64,000 nt of DNA from Phycisphaerae bacterium. Its GTDB lineage: Bacteria; Planctomycetota; Phycisphaerae; Sedimentisphaerales; Anaerobacaceae. Below, one piece after another: positions 8,117-16,959 of this stretch. Numbering within the stretch: position 1 is the first letter of the stretch; each line of letters opens with the position of its first letter. The notes below the pieces were generated by a model. The model worked only from the letters and a program-made list of their open reading frames with translations. It made no database searches and was not told the origin of the DNA. The stretch is taken from positions 1 to 64,000 of the forward strand of contig JAUWBI010000005.1 in the NCBI GenBank assembly GCA_030601745.1. Direction: 5' to 3'. The translations under genes and the position numbers were made by a program.

Positions 8117-9496
8117 TCAATACCCGCGGCTCGCTGTCTTCGATTCTCCTTTTTTAACCAATTCCGGCTTAATTTCATCGTAGCCCTTTTTGTTAGAGAT
8201 ATATTCGCAAATTAATTCCAATTCTACCACGGCATCTTCGCCGTAACGGTAGAGATCATGAATCCCTTTAGAGGCGTAGAGGCCACCAGCACCTTCTCCG
8301 TATTCTTCATATTCTCCGTATTCGTAGAAGCCGCGAGTTCCTTCATATTCTGCGCCTCCCTCGACAACCAACCTAATCTTACTTTCTAAAATCGTTATCT
8401 GATTATGCTTGAAGATTTGCTCCTGCTCTTCGCCGAAAAACCCCTTGAATTTATGCCGCTTGGCGCTGCAAAGTTGCCGCATAAACGGCAAAATCTCCTT
8501 CGCACTAACCACAACACAAACGTTAAAATGCATAACATCAATATCATCATTGCACGTCCGCACCGTCCATGGGTCTGTAAGACCATCTCTAATCGAAAGA
8601 ACATAACTGGGCTTATCACGTGTCACTCTTTCTCTGCCTGTGTAGCGGCCGGCAGCAATAACCGAACTGACGCCTCCCATTGCAAACTCGTCGGCAAAGG
8701 TGAACCATACCCCCAGAAGCCGTTTGACCGGCGATGTGAAAACGCTATTCGAGCCGGAATTCATAGCGCCTATCGTATCGATAACGTCTTCGATAATCCA
8801 GTAAGCTGACTGGTAATACCAGCAGTCCTTAACTGCCTCGTCCATCCCCGCATATTCATATTTTCCCCAGAATTCGTATCCACTCAAATTAACCGGATTG
8901 GCATAGACAGAAGCAGATTCCGCTCTCGACCGGCAAATGGCGTCTCTTATCTCAGCCCTGGCCCCGCCTAACCGCCCATACGGCACCCCTATAACATCAT
9001 CCCAATCAGAAAAAGGACGAGGGCGGCCTAAGGAACTCTGCAAACTCTTCTCCAAATCGCCTTTGCTGGGGCATTCACCGGCATTTATACGGGCCATTAG
9101 ATTATCTACCGCACCGCGAAACTGCTGACCGAATTCCTCGAAAATGAACTGAGAACTGTCTTTCGGGGCAGGAAATATTTTATAGCTTAATAACTCCCTT
9201 TGAGTGCTCTGCCTGGCTAAATCTTCTATCTCATTGGCATCTTTTTTGTGCTCCTGCTGATACGCCTCCTCCACCTTCCATTGCTCACGCGCAACGGCAC
9301 TTCTGCTCAACAGCCCAATTTGTCTGCCCCTCTTTGTAATACTTTCATCTGCCATCCGCTCCTTGAGCTTACTGCTCATCAACAGGGTGGGTATAAAAAG
9401 AAGCACGCCAACAAGCCCTATAACAACCGGCACCAATAGCGATGAATGAGTCTTAAAAACACTTAGTATAACATCTTTAAATTTGGAGATATCCAT
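8117..9496 (-). CDS. Second gene of PilM-type operon: PilN/PilO-like membrane protein
   Basis: 459 residues with one N-terminal transmembrane helix (about 19-41, SLLVPVVIGLVGVLLFIPTLL), followed by a helical, probably coiled-coil stretch (LKERMADESITKRGRQIGLL, REQWKVEEAYQQEHKKDANE) and a mixed alpha/beta soluble domain. This bitopic layout with a periplasmic coiled coil resembles PilN/PilO. Near the C-terminus there is a short Tyr/Glu/Gly-rich insert (GFYEYGEYEEYGEGAGG), echoing the Tyr/Glu segments of both operon neighbours. It starts 49 bases downstream of the pilM-like gene with GGTGAT upstream. Assignment is by position and topology. Confidence 0.75.
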   Translation of the reverse strand: MDISKFKDVILSVFKTHSSLLVPVVIGLVGVLLFIPTLLMSSKLKERMADESITKRGRQIGLLSRSAVAREQWKVEEAYQQEHKKDANEIEDLARQSTQRELLSYKIFPAPKDSSQFIFEEFGQQFRGAVDNLMARINAGECPSKGDLEKSLQSSLGRPRPFSDWDDVIGVPYGRLGGARAEIRDAICRSRAESASVYANPVNLSGYEFWGKYEYAGMDEAVKDCWYYQSAYWIIEDVIDTIGAMNSGSNSVFTSPVKRLLGVWFTFADEFAMGGVSSVIAAGRYTGRERVTRDKPSYVLSIRDGLTDPWTVRTCNDDIDVMHFNVCVVVSAKEILPFMRQLCSAKRHKFKGFFGEEQEQIFKHNQITILESKIRLVVEGGAEYEGTRGFYEYGEYEEYGEGAGGLYASKGIHDLYRYGEDAVVELELICEYISNKKGYDEIKPELVKKGESKTASRGY

Positions 9497-9545
9497 TTTT
9501 AATCACCTTAATCTACTCATCCTTCTCAAACGCCCTGGGCGGTAT

Positions 9546-11783
9546 CTACCTCCAGAGCGTAGTAGACGCCCGAGGCCTCTTAGGTGCATCTTCCCAGATA
9601 AATTTAGCATTCAGTACGAACCAATAGTCATTAACTTTATAAACAATGTTGCCTGCCCTGTCGGTCTTCACTTTTCCGTCCTCGTCGCGCTCAGCAACCT
9701 TACTGACAACCTCTTTTGTCATAGGGTCACGCAAAACGAAAGTCTCACGACGCATGTTCACTTCTCTTCTTTCAGAACTGCCCTCTCTCTCCAACGCTTG
9801 TAAAATCCTTTCAACAGCCGGATTTTGCCGCGTTTTAGGGTCCCAACTAACTGGGTCTGTGTCCAACTTGAAGTGCTCGACCTCGGTTTTCTTGTACAGC
9901 ATAAACGGACTATTCACGTCATCAAGGTGCTCCAGTCGAGTAACAAATCCCCATTCACTCTCATCGCCTCCCACCCCGGGGGGGTCCATCAATTCGCCTA
10001 TGTTTTTATAGGGACTGTACCCGGCTATGGTTACCACAAACCCAGAATTTTCCTTGACCTCCTCTTCCTCCGCAGCGTCACGTATTACGCCCATTGCTAT
10101 AAGCTCTTCCTCAGTATATCTTTCATACACCGAAGCATATTCTTCTGCCGTATATTCTTCAGGATAGCCGCCATAGCCCCCGGCTCTACCCCTTCTCTCC
10201 ATCATAGAATCTACGTCACCAAACTGCGCAGTGTTAACATCCTCTACAAAGTAAACTGACATATGCGTTACAAATATCTGCTTTCGCTCCTTGCGGTCGC
10301 GGCAAATCTCCAAAACCGCTTCTACATCACCAGCGGCAAAGGCCTTATAAAACTCTGCCTGTTCCGGATTGTTTTCTTCGTTCGGTAAGGCTGAAATTAG
10401 CGTTTGATGCAATAGCGGAATCACATCACGATACTTAAAAGGTTCAAATTCCTTTTCTATTATCGCTTCGTAACCGGAACCTTTGCTTTTTTCAGCTTTA
10501 TCATTGCTGATGGCCTGCCTGGCATCGTCAATAAGGTCGCTGTTTTTCTGCCGGATGTCTGCTTTAGCGCTGTAAAGCTTGCTGTCGAAAAACGTTCTTG
10601 CAAAGGAGAGAACCGAAACCAGCAGCAGCACACACGCTGCAGCAGTAAAGTACCTGGCTTTACCTGCCCAGGCCATTGACCGCGCAATAGTGCGCGGCAG
10701 CAGATTGCTCTCTATCCGGGCCAGGCCCAAACCCTGCAAAGCAAGACCATAAACAACACCAAAGTCGCAGACACTCTCGTGAAATTTCGCCGCCGAGACA
10801 TCTGAGCTTATCGCAAGTCTCTTAAACGAATCCGGCCTTTCAATAGGTATCTGAACGCTCTGCTGCAGGTATTTCAGCAGGCCGCGCAGCTTCGTTCCTC
10901 CGCCCAGAGCAATAATCTTCGACAATTTAGTGTTGGGGTTCGAACTGTTGTAAAAGCCCAGTGACCGCTGGATTTCAGAGGCCAAATCCGTAAAAACCGG
11001 CTTCATCGCCTGGAATATCTGCCGGGCATATTTGCTCATTGGAGCGGTGCGCTTTAGTTTTTCAGCTTTCTCAAAATTAAGTTTAAATGTATCTGCTATC
11101 GCCCTCGTAAAGGCATTACCTCCTATAAGGATACATCTTTGCCAAACTGTCGACCTTGTGCAGACAACCAAATCCGTATTTTCCGCACCTATGTTAAGAA
11201 CAACGATGGCTTGCCCCTGCTTGTCGCCGGCAGCGCTAACCAGGTCGGAACGGTCATACAACACGTAGTTATACAGAGCCATCGGTGCCATTTGAACGTA
11301 GCCAACCTGCACATTTTCTCTGCTAAAATGCTCCAGTGCCGAGCTGACCACTTCATTTTTAATCGCAAAAATACCCACCCTGGTTTCAGGGCTGTCGGTC
11401 TCTGTCATCAACTGCCAGTCCCACTGCACATCGTTGATATCAAAGGGAATTTGCTGAACCGCTTCGAACCTGACGATTTCAGGAATGCGCTTCGGCTCGA
11501 CAGGCGGCAGGTTCACAAACCGTGCAAAACTATTCTGGCTCGGCACCGAAACAACTATATCATCTTTGCCCAGATCGTTCTGACTTACAAACCTGCGAAA
11601 ACTCAATGCAATCAGCTCGTCCCTTTCCGCAGCCCCTACTCCGCTTCCGGTAAGAATTTTGCCGTGCTGGATATTATCGAAGCCGATTACTTCAACAACG
11701 CCGCTCTCAGCGCTTAAGTGTAATGCTTTCAGCGAATTATTACCTATATCTATTGCCCAAACCGCCCCGAATTTTGCCGCCAT
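9546..11783 (-). CDS. pilM: PilM-like actin-fold ATPase with fused membrane and periplasmic region
   Basis: 745 residues. The N-terminal half (about 1-350) is a PilM/FtsA-like actin-fold domain: WAIDIGNNSLKALHL phosphate-1 loop, VSVPSQNSFARFVNLPPVEPK, VLNIGAENTDLVV, and the adenosine-site ALGGGTKLRGLLKYL. PilM is the cytosolic ring component of type IV pilus machines that binds the PilN tail. A transmembrane helix follows (about 370-392, YFTAAACVLLLVSVLSFA), then a long soluble region with a Tyr/Glu-rich insert (PEEYTAEEYASVYERYTEEEL). This is longer than canonical PilM (about 350 residues), so PilM and a PilN-like part seem fused. GGAGG precedes the ATG. It is the first gene of a three-gene operon, divergent from mtaB. 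Confidence 0.85.
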   Translation of the reverse strand: MAAKFGAVWAIDIGNNSLKALHLSAESGVVEVIGFDNIQHGKILTGSGVGAAERDELIALSFRRFVSQNDLGKDDIVVSVPSQNSFARFVNLPPVEPKRIPEIVRFEAVQQIPFDINDVQWDWQLMTETDSPETRVGIFAIKNEVVSSALEHFSRENVQVGYVQMAPMALYNYVLYDRSDLVSAAGDKQGQAIVVLNIGAENTDLVVCTRSTVWQRCILIGGNAFTRAIADTFKLNFEKAEKLKRTAPMSKYARQIFQAMKPVFTDLASEIQRSLGFYNSSNPNTKLSKIIALGGGTKLRGLLKYLQQSVQIPIERPDSFKRLAISSDVSAAKFHESVCDFGVVYGLALQGLGLARIESNLLPRTIARSMAWAGKARYFTAAACVLLLVSVLSFARTFFDSKLYSAKADIRQKNSDLIDDARQAISNDKAEKSKGSGYEAIIEKEFEPFKYRDVIPLLHQTLISALPNEENNPEQAEFYKAFAAGDVEAVLEICRDRKERKQIFVTHMSVYFVEDVNTAQFGDVDSMMERRGRAGGYGGYPEEYTAEEYASVYERYTEEELIAMGVIRDAAEEEEVKENSGFVVTIAGYSPYKNIGELMDPPGVGGDESEWGFVTRLEHLDDVNSPFMLYKKTEVEHFKLDTDPVSWDPKTRQNPAVERILQALEREGSSERREVNMRRETFVLRDPMTKEVVSKVAERDEDGKVKTDRAGNIVYKVNDYWFVLNAKFIWEDAPKRPRASTTLWR

Positions 11784-11865
11784 AACAAACCTCCTGCTTT
11801 ATGGTTCAAACTTGAGTCGATTAGCCTTGTAAATCCATCTCAACAAATATAAATTATACCATATT

Positions 11866-13284
11866 ATGAAAACTTTTTCCATAAATACTCTTGGCTGCAA
11901 AGTCAATCAATACGAAAGCCAGCAGATTCGAGAGCTGCTCGAACAGCTCGGACTCGACCAGGTCGACCCCGCACCTACCGAGTATGGGCTCACGCCTGAT
12001 AGGTGCGGGACTAAAAAGCCCGATTTGGTTGTTATCAATACCTGCTGCGTAACTCATACTGCCTCAGCCAAGAGCCAGCAATACATCCGAAAAGCCCAAA
12101 AGCTAAGCCCTGATGCTGTTATAGTTGTCTCTGGCTGCCTGCCAACTGTCGATATCGGCGAATTAAACGCTTCGGGTAAAAATGTCCATCTCATAAGGTA
12201 TCGGAACAGCCTTGCTGCCACGTTAAGCCAAATAGTCAACGGTGAAGCCGCTCCGGCGGCCTCACAAAGCCTTCAAACCTGCGAAAACACTATTATTAGA
12301 ACAGAAAATAGCTCTGAAATCAAGTATAAAAACAAGTCGGCCAATCGGCCCAAACTACCCCAATTAACCTCCTTTAGAGGCCATACCAGGGCTTTTCTAA
12401 AGGTCCAGGATGGCTGTGACGGATGCTGCTCCTATTGTATCATACCCAAAACCCGCCCCGTTGTTCACAGTAAGCCGGCCGAAGCGGTCCTTGAGGAGGC
12501 GCAGGCCCTTGTTGAAGCAGGCCACAGGGAAATTGTCGTAACAGGCGTGTTTCTCGGCGCTTACGGCCGAAGAAGCGTCAGACGAAAGAACCGGGATAAG
12601 CCGCAGAACGACAAATTAGCCAATCTGCTCGATAAAATGGCGGAAATCCCAAATCTTGCAAGGATAAGGGTAAGCTCGCTGGAGCCGGGTGACGTAACGC
12701 CGCGATTGCTCGATACCTTCTGCAAACACCGTAACATTATGCCGCACCTGCATTTGTCGCTGCAGTCGGGTTCAAACGCGGTACTAAAAAAGATGTGCAG
12801 GCAATACAGAACCGAGGAATTTAGAGATAAGATTGAGTTAATTAAATCCCGGCTCGACAGGCCTGCTATAACCGCCGATATTATCGTTGGTTTTCCAGGC
12901 GAAACGGATGCTGACTTTGAGCAAACTATCGATTTGGCGAAAGAGGCGGGCTTTGCAAAAATGCACGTTTTCAGCTTTTCGCCGCGTCAAGGTACCGCCG
13001 CGGCAGGTATGCAAGATACGGTAGATAATAGAGTTATAAAGAAAAGAGCGCAAATATTGCGTGACCTGGAAATCGAATTAGGGCTAAATTATCGGCAGCA
13101 ATTTATTGGCGAAACTGCTGTAATTTTAGTGGAAAATAGTAATGGGCAGGCCTGTGGGCGAAGCGAAAGATATTTTATGGTCTACCTCGAAAAAACAGGG
13201 AAAAAGGTGAAAAGAAACGAGCTGGTGAGGGTGAAATTGGTTGAAAACAGCGAAAATGGGGTAATTGGCCAAGCAGAAATGTAA
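11866..13284 (+). CDS. mtaB: tRNA t6A37 methylthiotransferase MtaB
   Basis: Radical SAM enzyme that converts t6A37 to ms2t6A in ANN-decoding tRNAs. 472 residues. The UPF0004 domain carries three cluster Cys (TLGCKVNQYES, INTCCVTHTA, VSGCLP), the radical SAM loop is CDGCCSYCIIPKTRP (CxxxCxxC pattern), and VGFPGETDADF and a C-terminal TRAM-like domain (GETAVILVENSNG, YFMVYLEKTGKKVKRNE) follow. A 42-bp element with perfect 10-bp inverted arms (11968-12009) adds about 14 residues between the first two Cys motifs compared with the usual MtaB spacing. It has its own start divergent from pilM with an 82-base spacer. Confidence 0.93.
   Translation: MKTFSINTLGCKVNQYESQQIRELLEQLGLDQVDPAPTEYGLTPDRCGTKKPDLVVINTCCVTHTASAKSQQYIRKAQKLSPDAVIVVSGCLPTVDIGELNASGKNVHLIRYRNSLAATLSQIVNGEAAPAASQSLQTCENTIIRTENSSEIKYKNKSANRPKLPQLTSFRGHTRAFLKVQDGCDGCCSYCIIPKTRPVVHSKPAEAVLEEAQALVEAGHREIVVTGVFLGAYGRRSVRRKNRDKPQNDKLANLLDKMAEIPNLARIRVSSLEPGDVTPRLLDTFCKHRNIMPHLHLSLQSGSNAVLKKMCRQYRTEEFRDKIELIKSRLDRPAITADIIVGFPGETDADFEQTIDLAKEAGFAKMHVFSFSPRQGTAAAGMQDTVDNRVIKKRAQILRDLEIELGLNYRQQFIGETAVILVENSNGQACGRSERYFMVYLEKTGKKVKRNELVRVKLVENSENGVIGQAEM
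11968..12009. repeat. REP-like palindrome inserted in frame in mtaB
   Basis: 10-bp perfect inverted arms (cccgcaccta / taggtgcggg) separated by 22 bases. The 42-bp length keeps the reading frame and falls in a loop between two cluster-Cys motifs. Confidence 0.65.
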
Positions 13285-13317
13285 GAGGGTCAGGGAACCT
13301 GATGGGTAGGGAGAGGG

Positions 13318-13880
13318 AAGCTGGGGGATTTGGGTAAGAGAAAAATTGGGTTTGATTGGGTTTGTTTTGGCTTTGATTGGGTTTGAATTGGGTTTGTTTT
13401 CACCAAGTGTCCAATCGGATTTATTTTCATAATCTGTTGTATTATATGGATTTACATTCATTTGACTTTTTTGGAAATTGGCTTTGTTTTGCATAAAAAG
13501 GGCTGATTTGTAGAGGGTTCTCGACAGATGTAGAGGGCAAGTTAGTTAAGAGTGAGCTAAAGTGCCTAAAGTGAACTAAAGTTGGATTCTCTCCACAGGA
13601 CGCCCAATGGCGGATTCTGGATACTTCCGCCTTCGCTGAAGCTACGGCGGACAGGCGATGCTTGTGAGTGGTTAAATAGTTCATTGGCGACGTGAATTTC
13701 AAATCTCAAATCTCAAATTGTACTGTCTCTCTACTATTGGGCGAACATGCGCGTTTGAGTCGAAAATAGTGCTCGATTCTCGATTCCTGATTCCCGTAAC
13801 TCGATGTGAGAAAAGGAGTAAAAAATATTTTAGAAAAATCTAAATTTTCTAAAAACTACCCGCACTTTTGATTGATTTTT
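13318..13880. repeat. Long dispersed intergenic repeat, copy 1 (TTGGGTTTG-rich)
   Basis: Matches the spacer at about 44238-44930 through several shared blocks. These are TTGGG/TTGGC-TTTG runs, CACCAAGTGTCCAAT, a core TTACATTCATTTGAC...GGAAATTGGCTTTG, TTTTGCATAAAAAGG, a GATTTGTAGAG...TTCTCGACAGATGTAGAG block, the (ctcgatt) heptamer array and ACTACCCGC...TTTTGATTGA. On the minus strand it reads as an Asn/Lys-rich peptide (NKPN, KSQMNVN), which I regard as a by-product of the repeat rather than a gene. The flank 13880-13960 carries a fragment of a TTCGACnACTTCGACGAAGCTCAG-type repeat. Confidence 0.75.
13772..13806. repeat. Heptamer-phased array (5 units)
   Basis: Units ctcgatt, ctcgatt, cctgatt, cccgtaa, ctcgatg in unbroken 7-base phase; nearly identical to 44826-44860. 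Confidence 0.7.
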
Positions 13881-13990
13881 ATAGATCCCTCGGCTTGGTT
13901 CGACCCATTCGACTACTTCGACGAAGCTCAGTGTAAACAAGCTCAGGACAAGTTTTTTGTTTTCAATTTGACAATTGCAACAATACTATA

Positions 13991-14128
13991 TAAGTATATG
14001 TATATATACTTATGGAGTGCTTTAAGAATCGTGGTTTTTGAAAGAGAGATTTGTGGTTTTTGTACAGAGATATGAGTATATGCATATATACTTATGGACT
14101 GCTTTAAGAATCGTGGTTTTTGAAAGAG
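13991..14128. repeat. Two 56-bp direct repeats with a palindromic head
   Basis: Copies at 13991-14046 and 14073-14128 (82-base period) differ at three positions. Each begins with a near-palindrome (tAAGTATATgtATATACTTa type) and continues into GCTTTAAGAATCGTGGTTTTTG. They lie 360-500 bases upstream of the XRE-ImmA gene and might be operator or replication-type iterons. From 14129 to 14488 I see no gene; an AT-rich stretch with a possible CATAAT -10 element near 14443 precedes the next gene. Confidence 0.7.
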
Positions 14129-14488
14129 GGCTTTGAGGTGGAGATTTTTTTATTTTTAGCCACAGATTTCACTGATTTCACCGAAAAACGCTGTTAAATC
14201 GCCACTCTTCAATCCTAAATATCCAATGAAATGTCCCCTTTTGGCATAAAATTTTCTATGGTTAAACCACCACGTTTACCCCAAGTAAAATCGAAGGAAA
14301 CCATCAAAATCATCGTTTTTGAGGCTAATATCGAGGATTTTAATCGTTGAGGGGGTGGACTACTGCAACAAAACGCCGAAATTTTTTGAAGATCTTATTT
14401 AAAAATACGAAAAATTATTTGGTAAGATGGTTGCTTTTGTTGGCATAATATGTAAAGATGTTTTAACATTTAAGTAAGGAACATAGAT

Positions 14489-15613
14489 ATGAGTAACCAG
14501 AGAAAGTACTCAGAACTAGGTTTGAAGCTCAAGCAGGCCAGAGAAGCGATTGGTATGTCAACACGTCACGTTGTGACATTACTGCCTAAGAACATCACTA
14601 TTTCTCATGTAACATTGACGAATTACGAAGCCGGAAGACATCAGGCGCCTCTCGATATTCTAGCTGCTCTTGCGGATGTATACCAGCGCCCAATTAACTG
14701 GTTCTTGGAAAAAAGGCCTATGCTAACCGGCATACATTATCGAAACAAGAAATCAAAAATCGGAGTTCGTGAACTGGCACAGTTCGAAGCAGTTGCACAA
14801 CAATGGCTGGGGGCTTATAGACGACTCGACGAAGAATTGAAGTCTATACGACGTAAACAGAATTTCGGAATTGCTGCGGATGAAACTGGCGCAGAAGTAG
14901 CAGCTGTCGTACGAAAACATCTTGAGCTTAAAGAAAGTGATCCGATCACAAGTGTTGTAGAAGTGATGGAAATGGCTGGTATACGCGTAATGGAAATGCC
15001 GACTGAGTTGGCTATTGATGCGATGGCCGCCCACCTGGGTGAAGAAGATGTCGTTGTGCTAAATAGTAACGTACCGAATGATCGCTCCCGTATGAATGCT
15101 GCGCATGAGCTTGGTCATGTTCTATTCCGTGATTACGCCGATTCAAAACCATCGAATCGTAAATTGTTGGAGAAGCGTGCTTTTGAGTTTGCATCTTATT
15201 TTTTATTAACAAAACATATGCTTCGGTCTGCGTTCTATGGTAAATCGATGGTGCGACTTGTTCAGTTTAAAGAGCGATTTGGCATCTCCTTGGCAGCCAT
15301 GATATATCGCGCCGAAGCTGAGGGAATATTATCTGAGCATCAAGCCAAACAGTTGTGGATCGAATTCTCCAAACGTGGATGGCGGAGAGAAGAACCGGGC
15401 CGCGTAAAGAAAGATAGGGCTACGAGATTTGAGCAGAAATTGGAGAGTGCAATCCATCAAAAATATCTAACATGGCAACAAGCAGCTAAGCTGACCGGTA
15501 TTCGGGAAGACCAACTGCGACAAAGAGTGAACCTGGCGATTGGTATATGCGAGCCAATGCGGTCGCCGGAGAAAGGAGAAGACAATATACCATTTTTGCG
15601 GCTCGCGAACTAG
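14489..15613 (+). CDS. XRE-family regulator fused to ImmA/IrrE-type zinc peptidase
   Basis: 374 residues. An N-terminal XRE helix-turn-helix (about 10-75: LGLKLKQAREAIGMSTRHVV, HVTLTNYEAGRHQAPLDILAALADVY) is followed by an ImmA/IrrE (COG2856) domain. Its zinc motif HELGH lies at 206-210 (RMNAAHELGHVLF), and a downstream Glu in EKRAFEFASYFL is the likely third ligand. Fusions of this kind act as self-contained repressor/proteases in prophages, integrative elements and toxin-antitoxin-like modules, cleaving a regulator on a stress signal. The region after about 300 is unassigned. AAGGAA precedes the start. It sits between a repeat-rich spacer and an unknown gene 93 bases downstream, with which it probably forms a unit. 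Confidence 0.85.
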   Translation: MSNQRKYSELGLKLKQAREAIGMSTRHVVTLLPKNITISHVTLTNYEAGRHQAPLDILAALADVYQRPINWFLEKRPMLTGIHYRNKKSKIGVRELAQFEAVAQQWLGAYRRLDEELKSIRRKQNFGIAADETGAEVAAVVRKHLELKESDPITSVVEVMEMAGIRVMEMPTELAIDAMAAHLGEEDVVVLNSNVPNDRSRMNAAHELGHVLFRDYADSKPSNRKLLEKRAFEFASYFLLTKHMLRSAFYGKSMVRLVQFKERFGISLAAMIYRAEAEGILSEHQAKQLWIEFSKRGWRREEPGRVKKDRATRFEQKLESAIHQKYLTWQQAAKLTGIREDQLRQRVNLAIGICEPMRSPEKGEDNIPFLRLAN

Positions 15614-15706
15614 AAGGCATGCAAAGGGCATACCTTAATTTAGGAAGATTAGCAGGTTGTTTTCAGAACGAATTTTACCTGCTCTAATTATGGAGAATTT
15701 TATATT

Positions 15707-16243
15707 ATGGAAAACAAAAAGTCCATTCGCTTGAATCCTGCGGATCGCGAAGTTTTAGTTACTCTTTATCTTGACAGACGTTTGGCTATTGATCCTTACG
15801 AGAAACGGCCCAAAGATTTGAAGGACTTAACAGATGCTTTCAACGCTCTTACTGAACGTTCTGATCCTCCCGAGGACATTCTACATTACATGCGAACGCA
15901 GCGGAAGAGCGTAAAATGGCCTCGGCTGGGAAGTACAGCTCGCAAAGTTTCCGAAAGCCTTGAGGAAATCATGTCACTTGATGATAGCAAGGTATTGGAG
16001 GCTTGTTACCTCAAGATTGGTAAAACTCACAAAAAGGGAAATGACAGTTTTGCGCATGAGCCTGAGCTTATGCGTGAGCTTGAAAAGGAGTTCCTGAATG
16101 CAACCGGCCATTACGTCCATAGAAGCCAACTCTTGGCTGCTCTTACTAAACTGCGCAAGGCTGGGAACTTGGAAACGTTGAAACTTGAAAAGCCCGGCCA
16201 GCGCGAAGTATTTGGCGATATGGACGAAGCTGCAAATATGTAG
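15707..16243 (+). CDS. Hypothetical protein paired with the XRE-ImmA gene
   Basis: 178 residues, soluble, charged, mostly helical by composition. I do not recognise it. The C-terminal part (HYVHRSQLLAALTKLRKAGNLETLKLEKPGQ) could be a winged helix: a recognition-like helix followed by a short strand pair. It follows the XRE-ImmA gene by 93 bases in the same direction, has GGAG before its ATG, and is followed at 16407 by a good terminator. By position it could be the substrate or effector of the ImmA-type peptidase, but no catalytic motif is visible. Confidence 0.7.
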   Translation: MENKKSIRLNPADREVLVTLYLDRRLAIDPYEKRPKDLKDLTDAFNALTERSDPPEDILHYMRTQRKSVKWPRLGSTARKVSESLEEIMSLDDSKVLEACYLKIGKTHKKGNDSFAHEPELMRELEKEFLNATGHYVHRSQLLAALTKLRKAGNLETLKLEKPGQREVFGDMDEAANM

Positions 16244-16352
16244 CCGTTAATGTCGCTTTTTTTGCAAGTTTTGTTGCGCCGTGCCCACAGGGCAAGCTGG
16301 CCCCTAAGGGGCAGGCAAGGCACACAAAAGAAGTGAAAAGGCAAGGGAAAAA

Positions 16353-16387
16353 TAGCGTTTAGCGGATAGCGTATAGCGTATAGCGTA
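16353..16387. repeat. Heptamer-phased array (5 units)
   Basis: tagcgtt, tagcgga, then three identical tagcgta units, in 7-base phase. Confidence 0.8.
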
Positions 16388-16406
16388 GACAGATGGATGA
16401 TAACGA

Positions 16407-16443
16407 AGGGCTGTGAGTATTACGCTTGCAGCCCTTTTTCTTT
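16407..16443 (+). terminator. Terminator after the XRE-ImmA pair
   Basis: AGGGCTG and CAGCCCT pair over 7 bp around a 15-base loop, followed by TTTTCTTTTC. It lies 164 bases after the partner gene's stop. Confidence 0.6.
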
Positions 16444-16560
16444 TCGACTCAAACCAGATTTTGGCGGTTGGCTGGCAGGCGTTGGCGATTGACTATTTTC
16501 AATTTACGATTTACAATTGAGGGTTGAGATTCTTCTCTGCGCTCAGAATGACAAAAACAA

Positions 16561-16587
16561 TGGATTCCCGCTTTCGCGGGAATGACA
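16561..16587. repeat. REP family A palindrome (GGATTCCCGCTTTCGCGGGAAT)
   Basis: Same element at 26739, 53487, 56274 and 57724, and a degenerate one at 50510. The rest of 16588-16880 holds no gene. A weak GGCCG/CGGCC hairpin with TTTTTT (16601-16630) and a GC-rich stretch near 16770-16820 were the only structures noticed. Confidence 0.85.
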
Positions 16588-16880
16588 AGCTCTTTGTTAG
16601 GGCCGTGGGCGTTATGTTTGCGGCCTTTTTTGCTGGTACGGGTTTTTACCTGAGTATTTCACCCAGCCCTTAATAGGGGCGGTGTTCACGGCTCTTTTGA
16701 ATCTTTTAATTTTGCACCGGCCTGCCTGTTTGTTCTGTATAGAGTTCAGATAATCCCTGGAAAACCTGGCTCCGCCCCGCTGCCTGCTTTGGGGGGCACA
16801 AGTTTCGCAGGAATGCCGAAAGGGGGTTAAAATTGCAATTTTAGGGGAAAATCAGCCGATACTATATTTTAAGTTGTGGG

Positions 16881-16909
16881 TTTGCAATGGTTTCAAAAAC
16901 GGGTATAAT
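16881..16909 (+). promoter_or_regulatory. Predicted promoter of the bamD-lptE-ftsH cluster
   Basis: TTTGCA, 17-base spacer, consensus TATAAT (16904-16909), about 50 bases upstream of the first start codon. Confidence 0.5.
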
Positions 16910-16959
16910 GTAATGGTTATTGATTATTGTAAAATTATCAATGGTGGTGGAGTGGGATT

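Noticed and set aside
13126-13702. Minus-strand reading frames in the repeat spacer (Asn/Lys-rich peptides)
   Set aside because: They arise from the dispersed repeat, have no ribosome site or codon bias, and overlap mtaB or repeat copies.
13872-14075. Plus-strand reading frame of 67 codons in the repeat spacer
   Set aside because: Composed of a dispersed repeat fragment and the 56-bp direct repeat; no plausible start signal.
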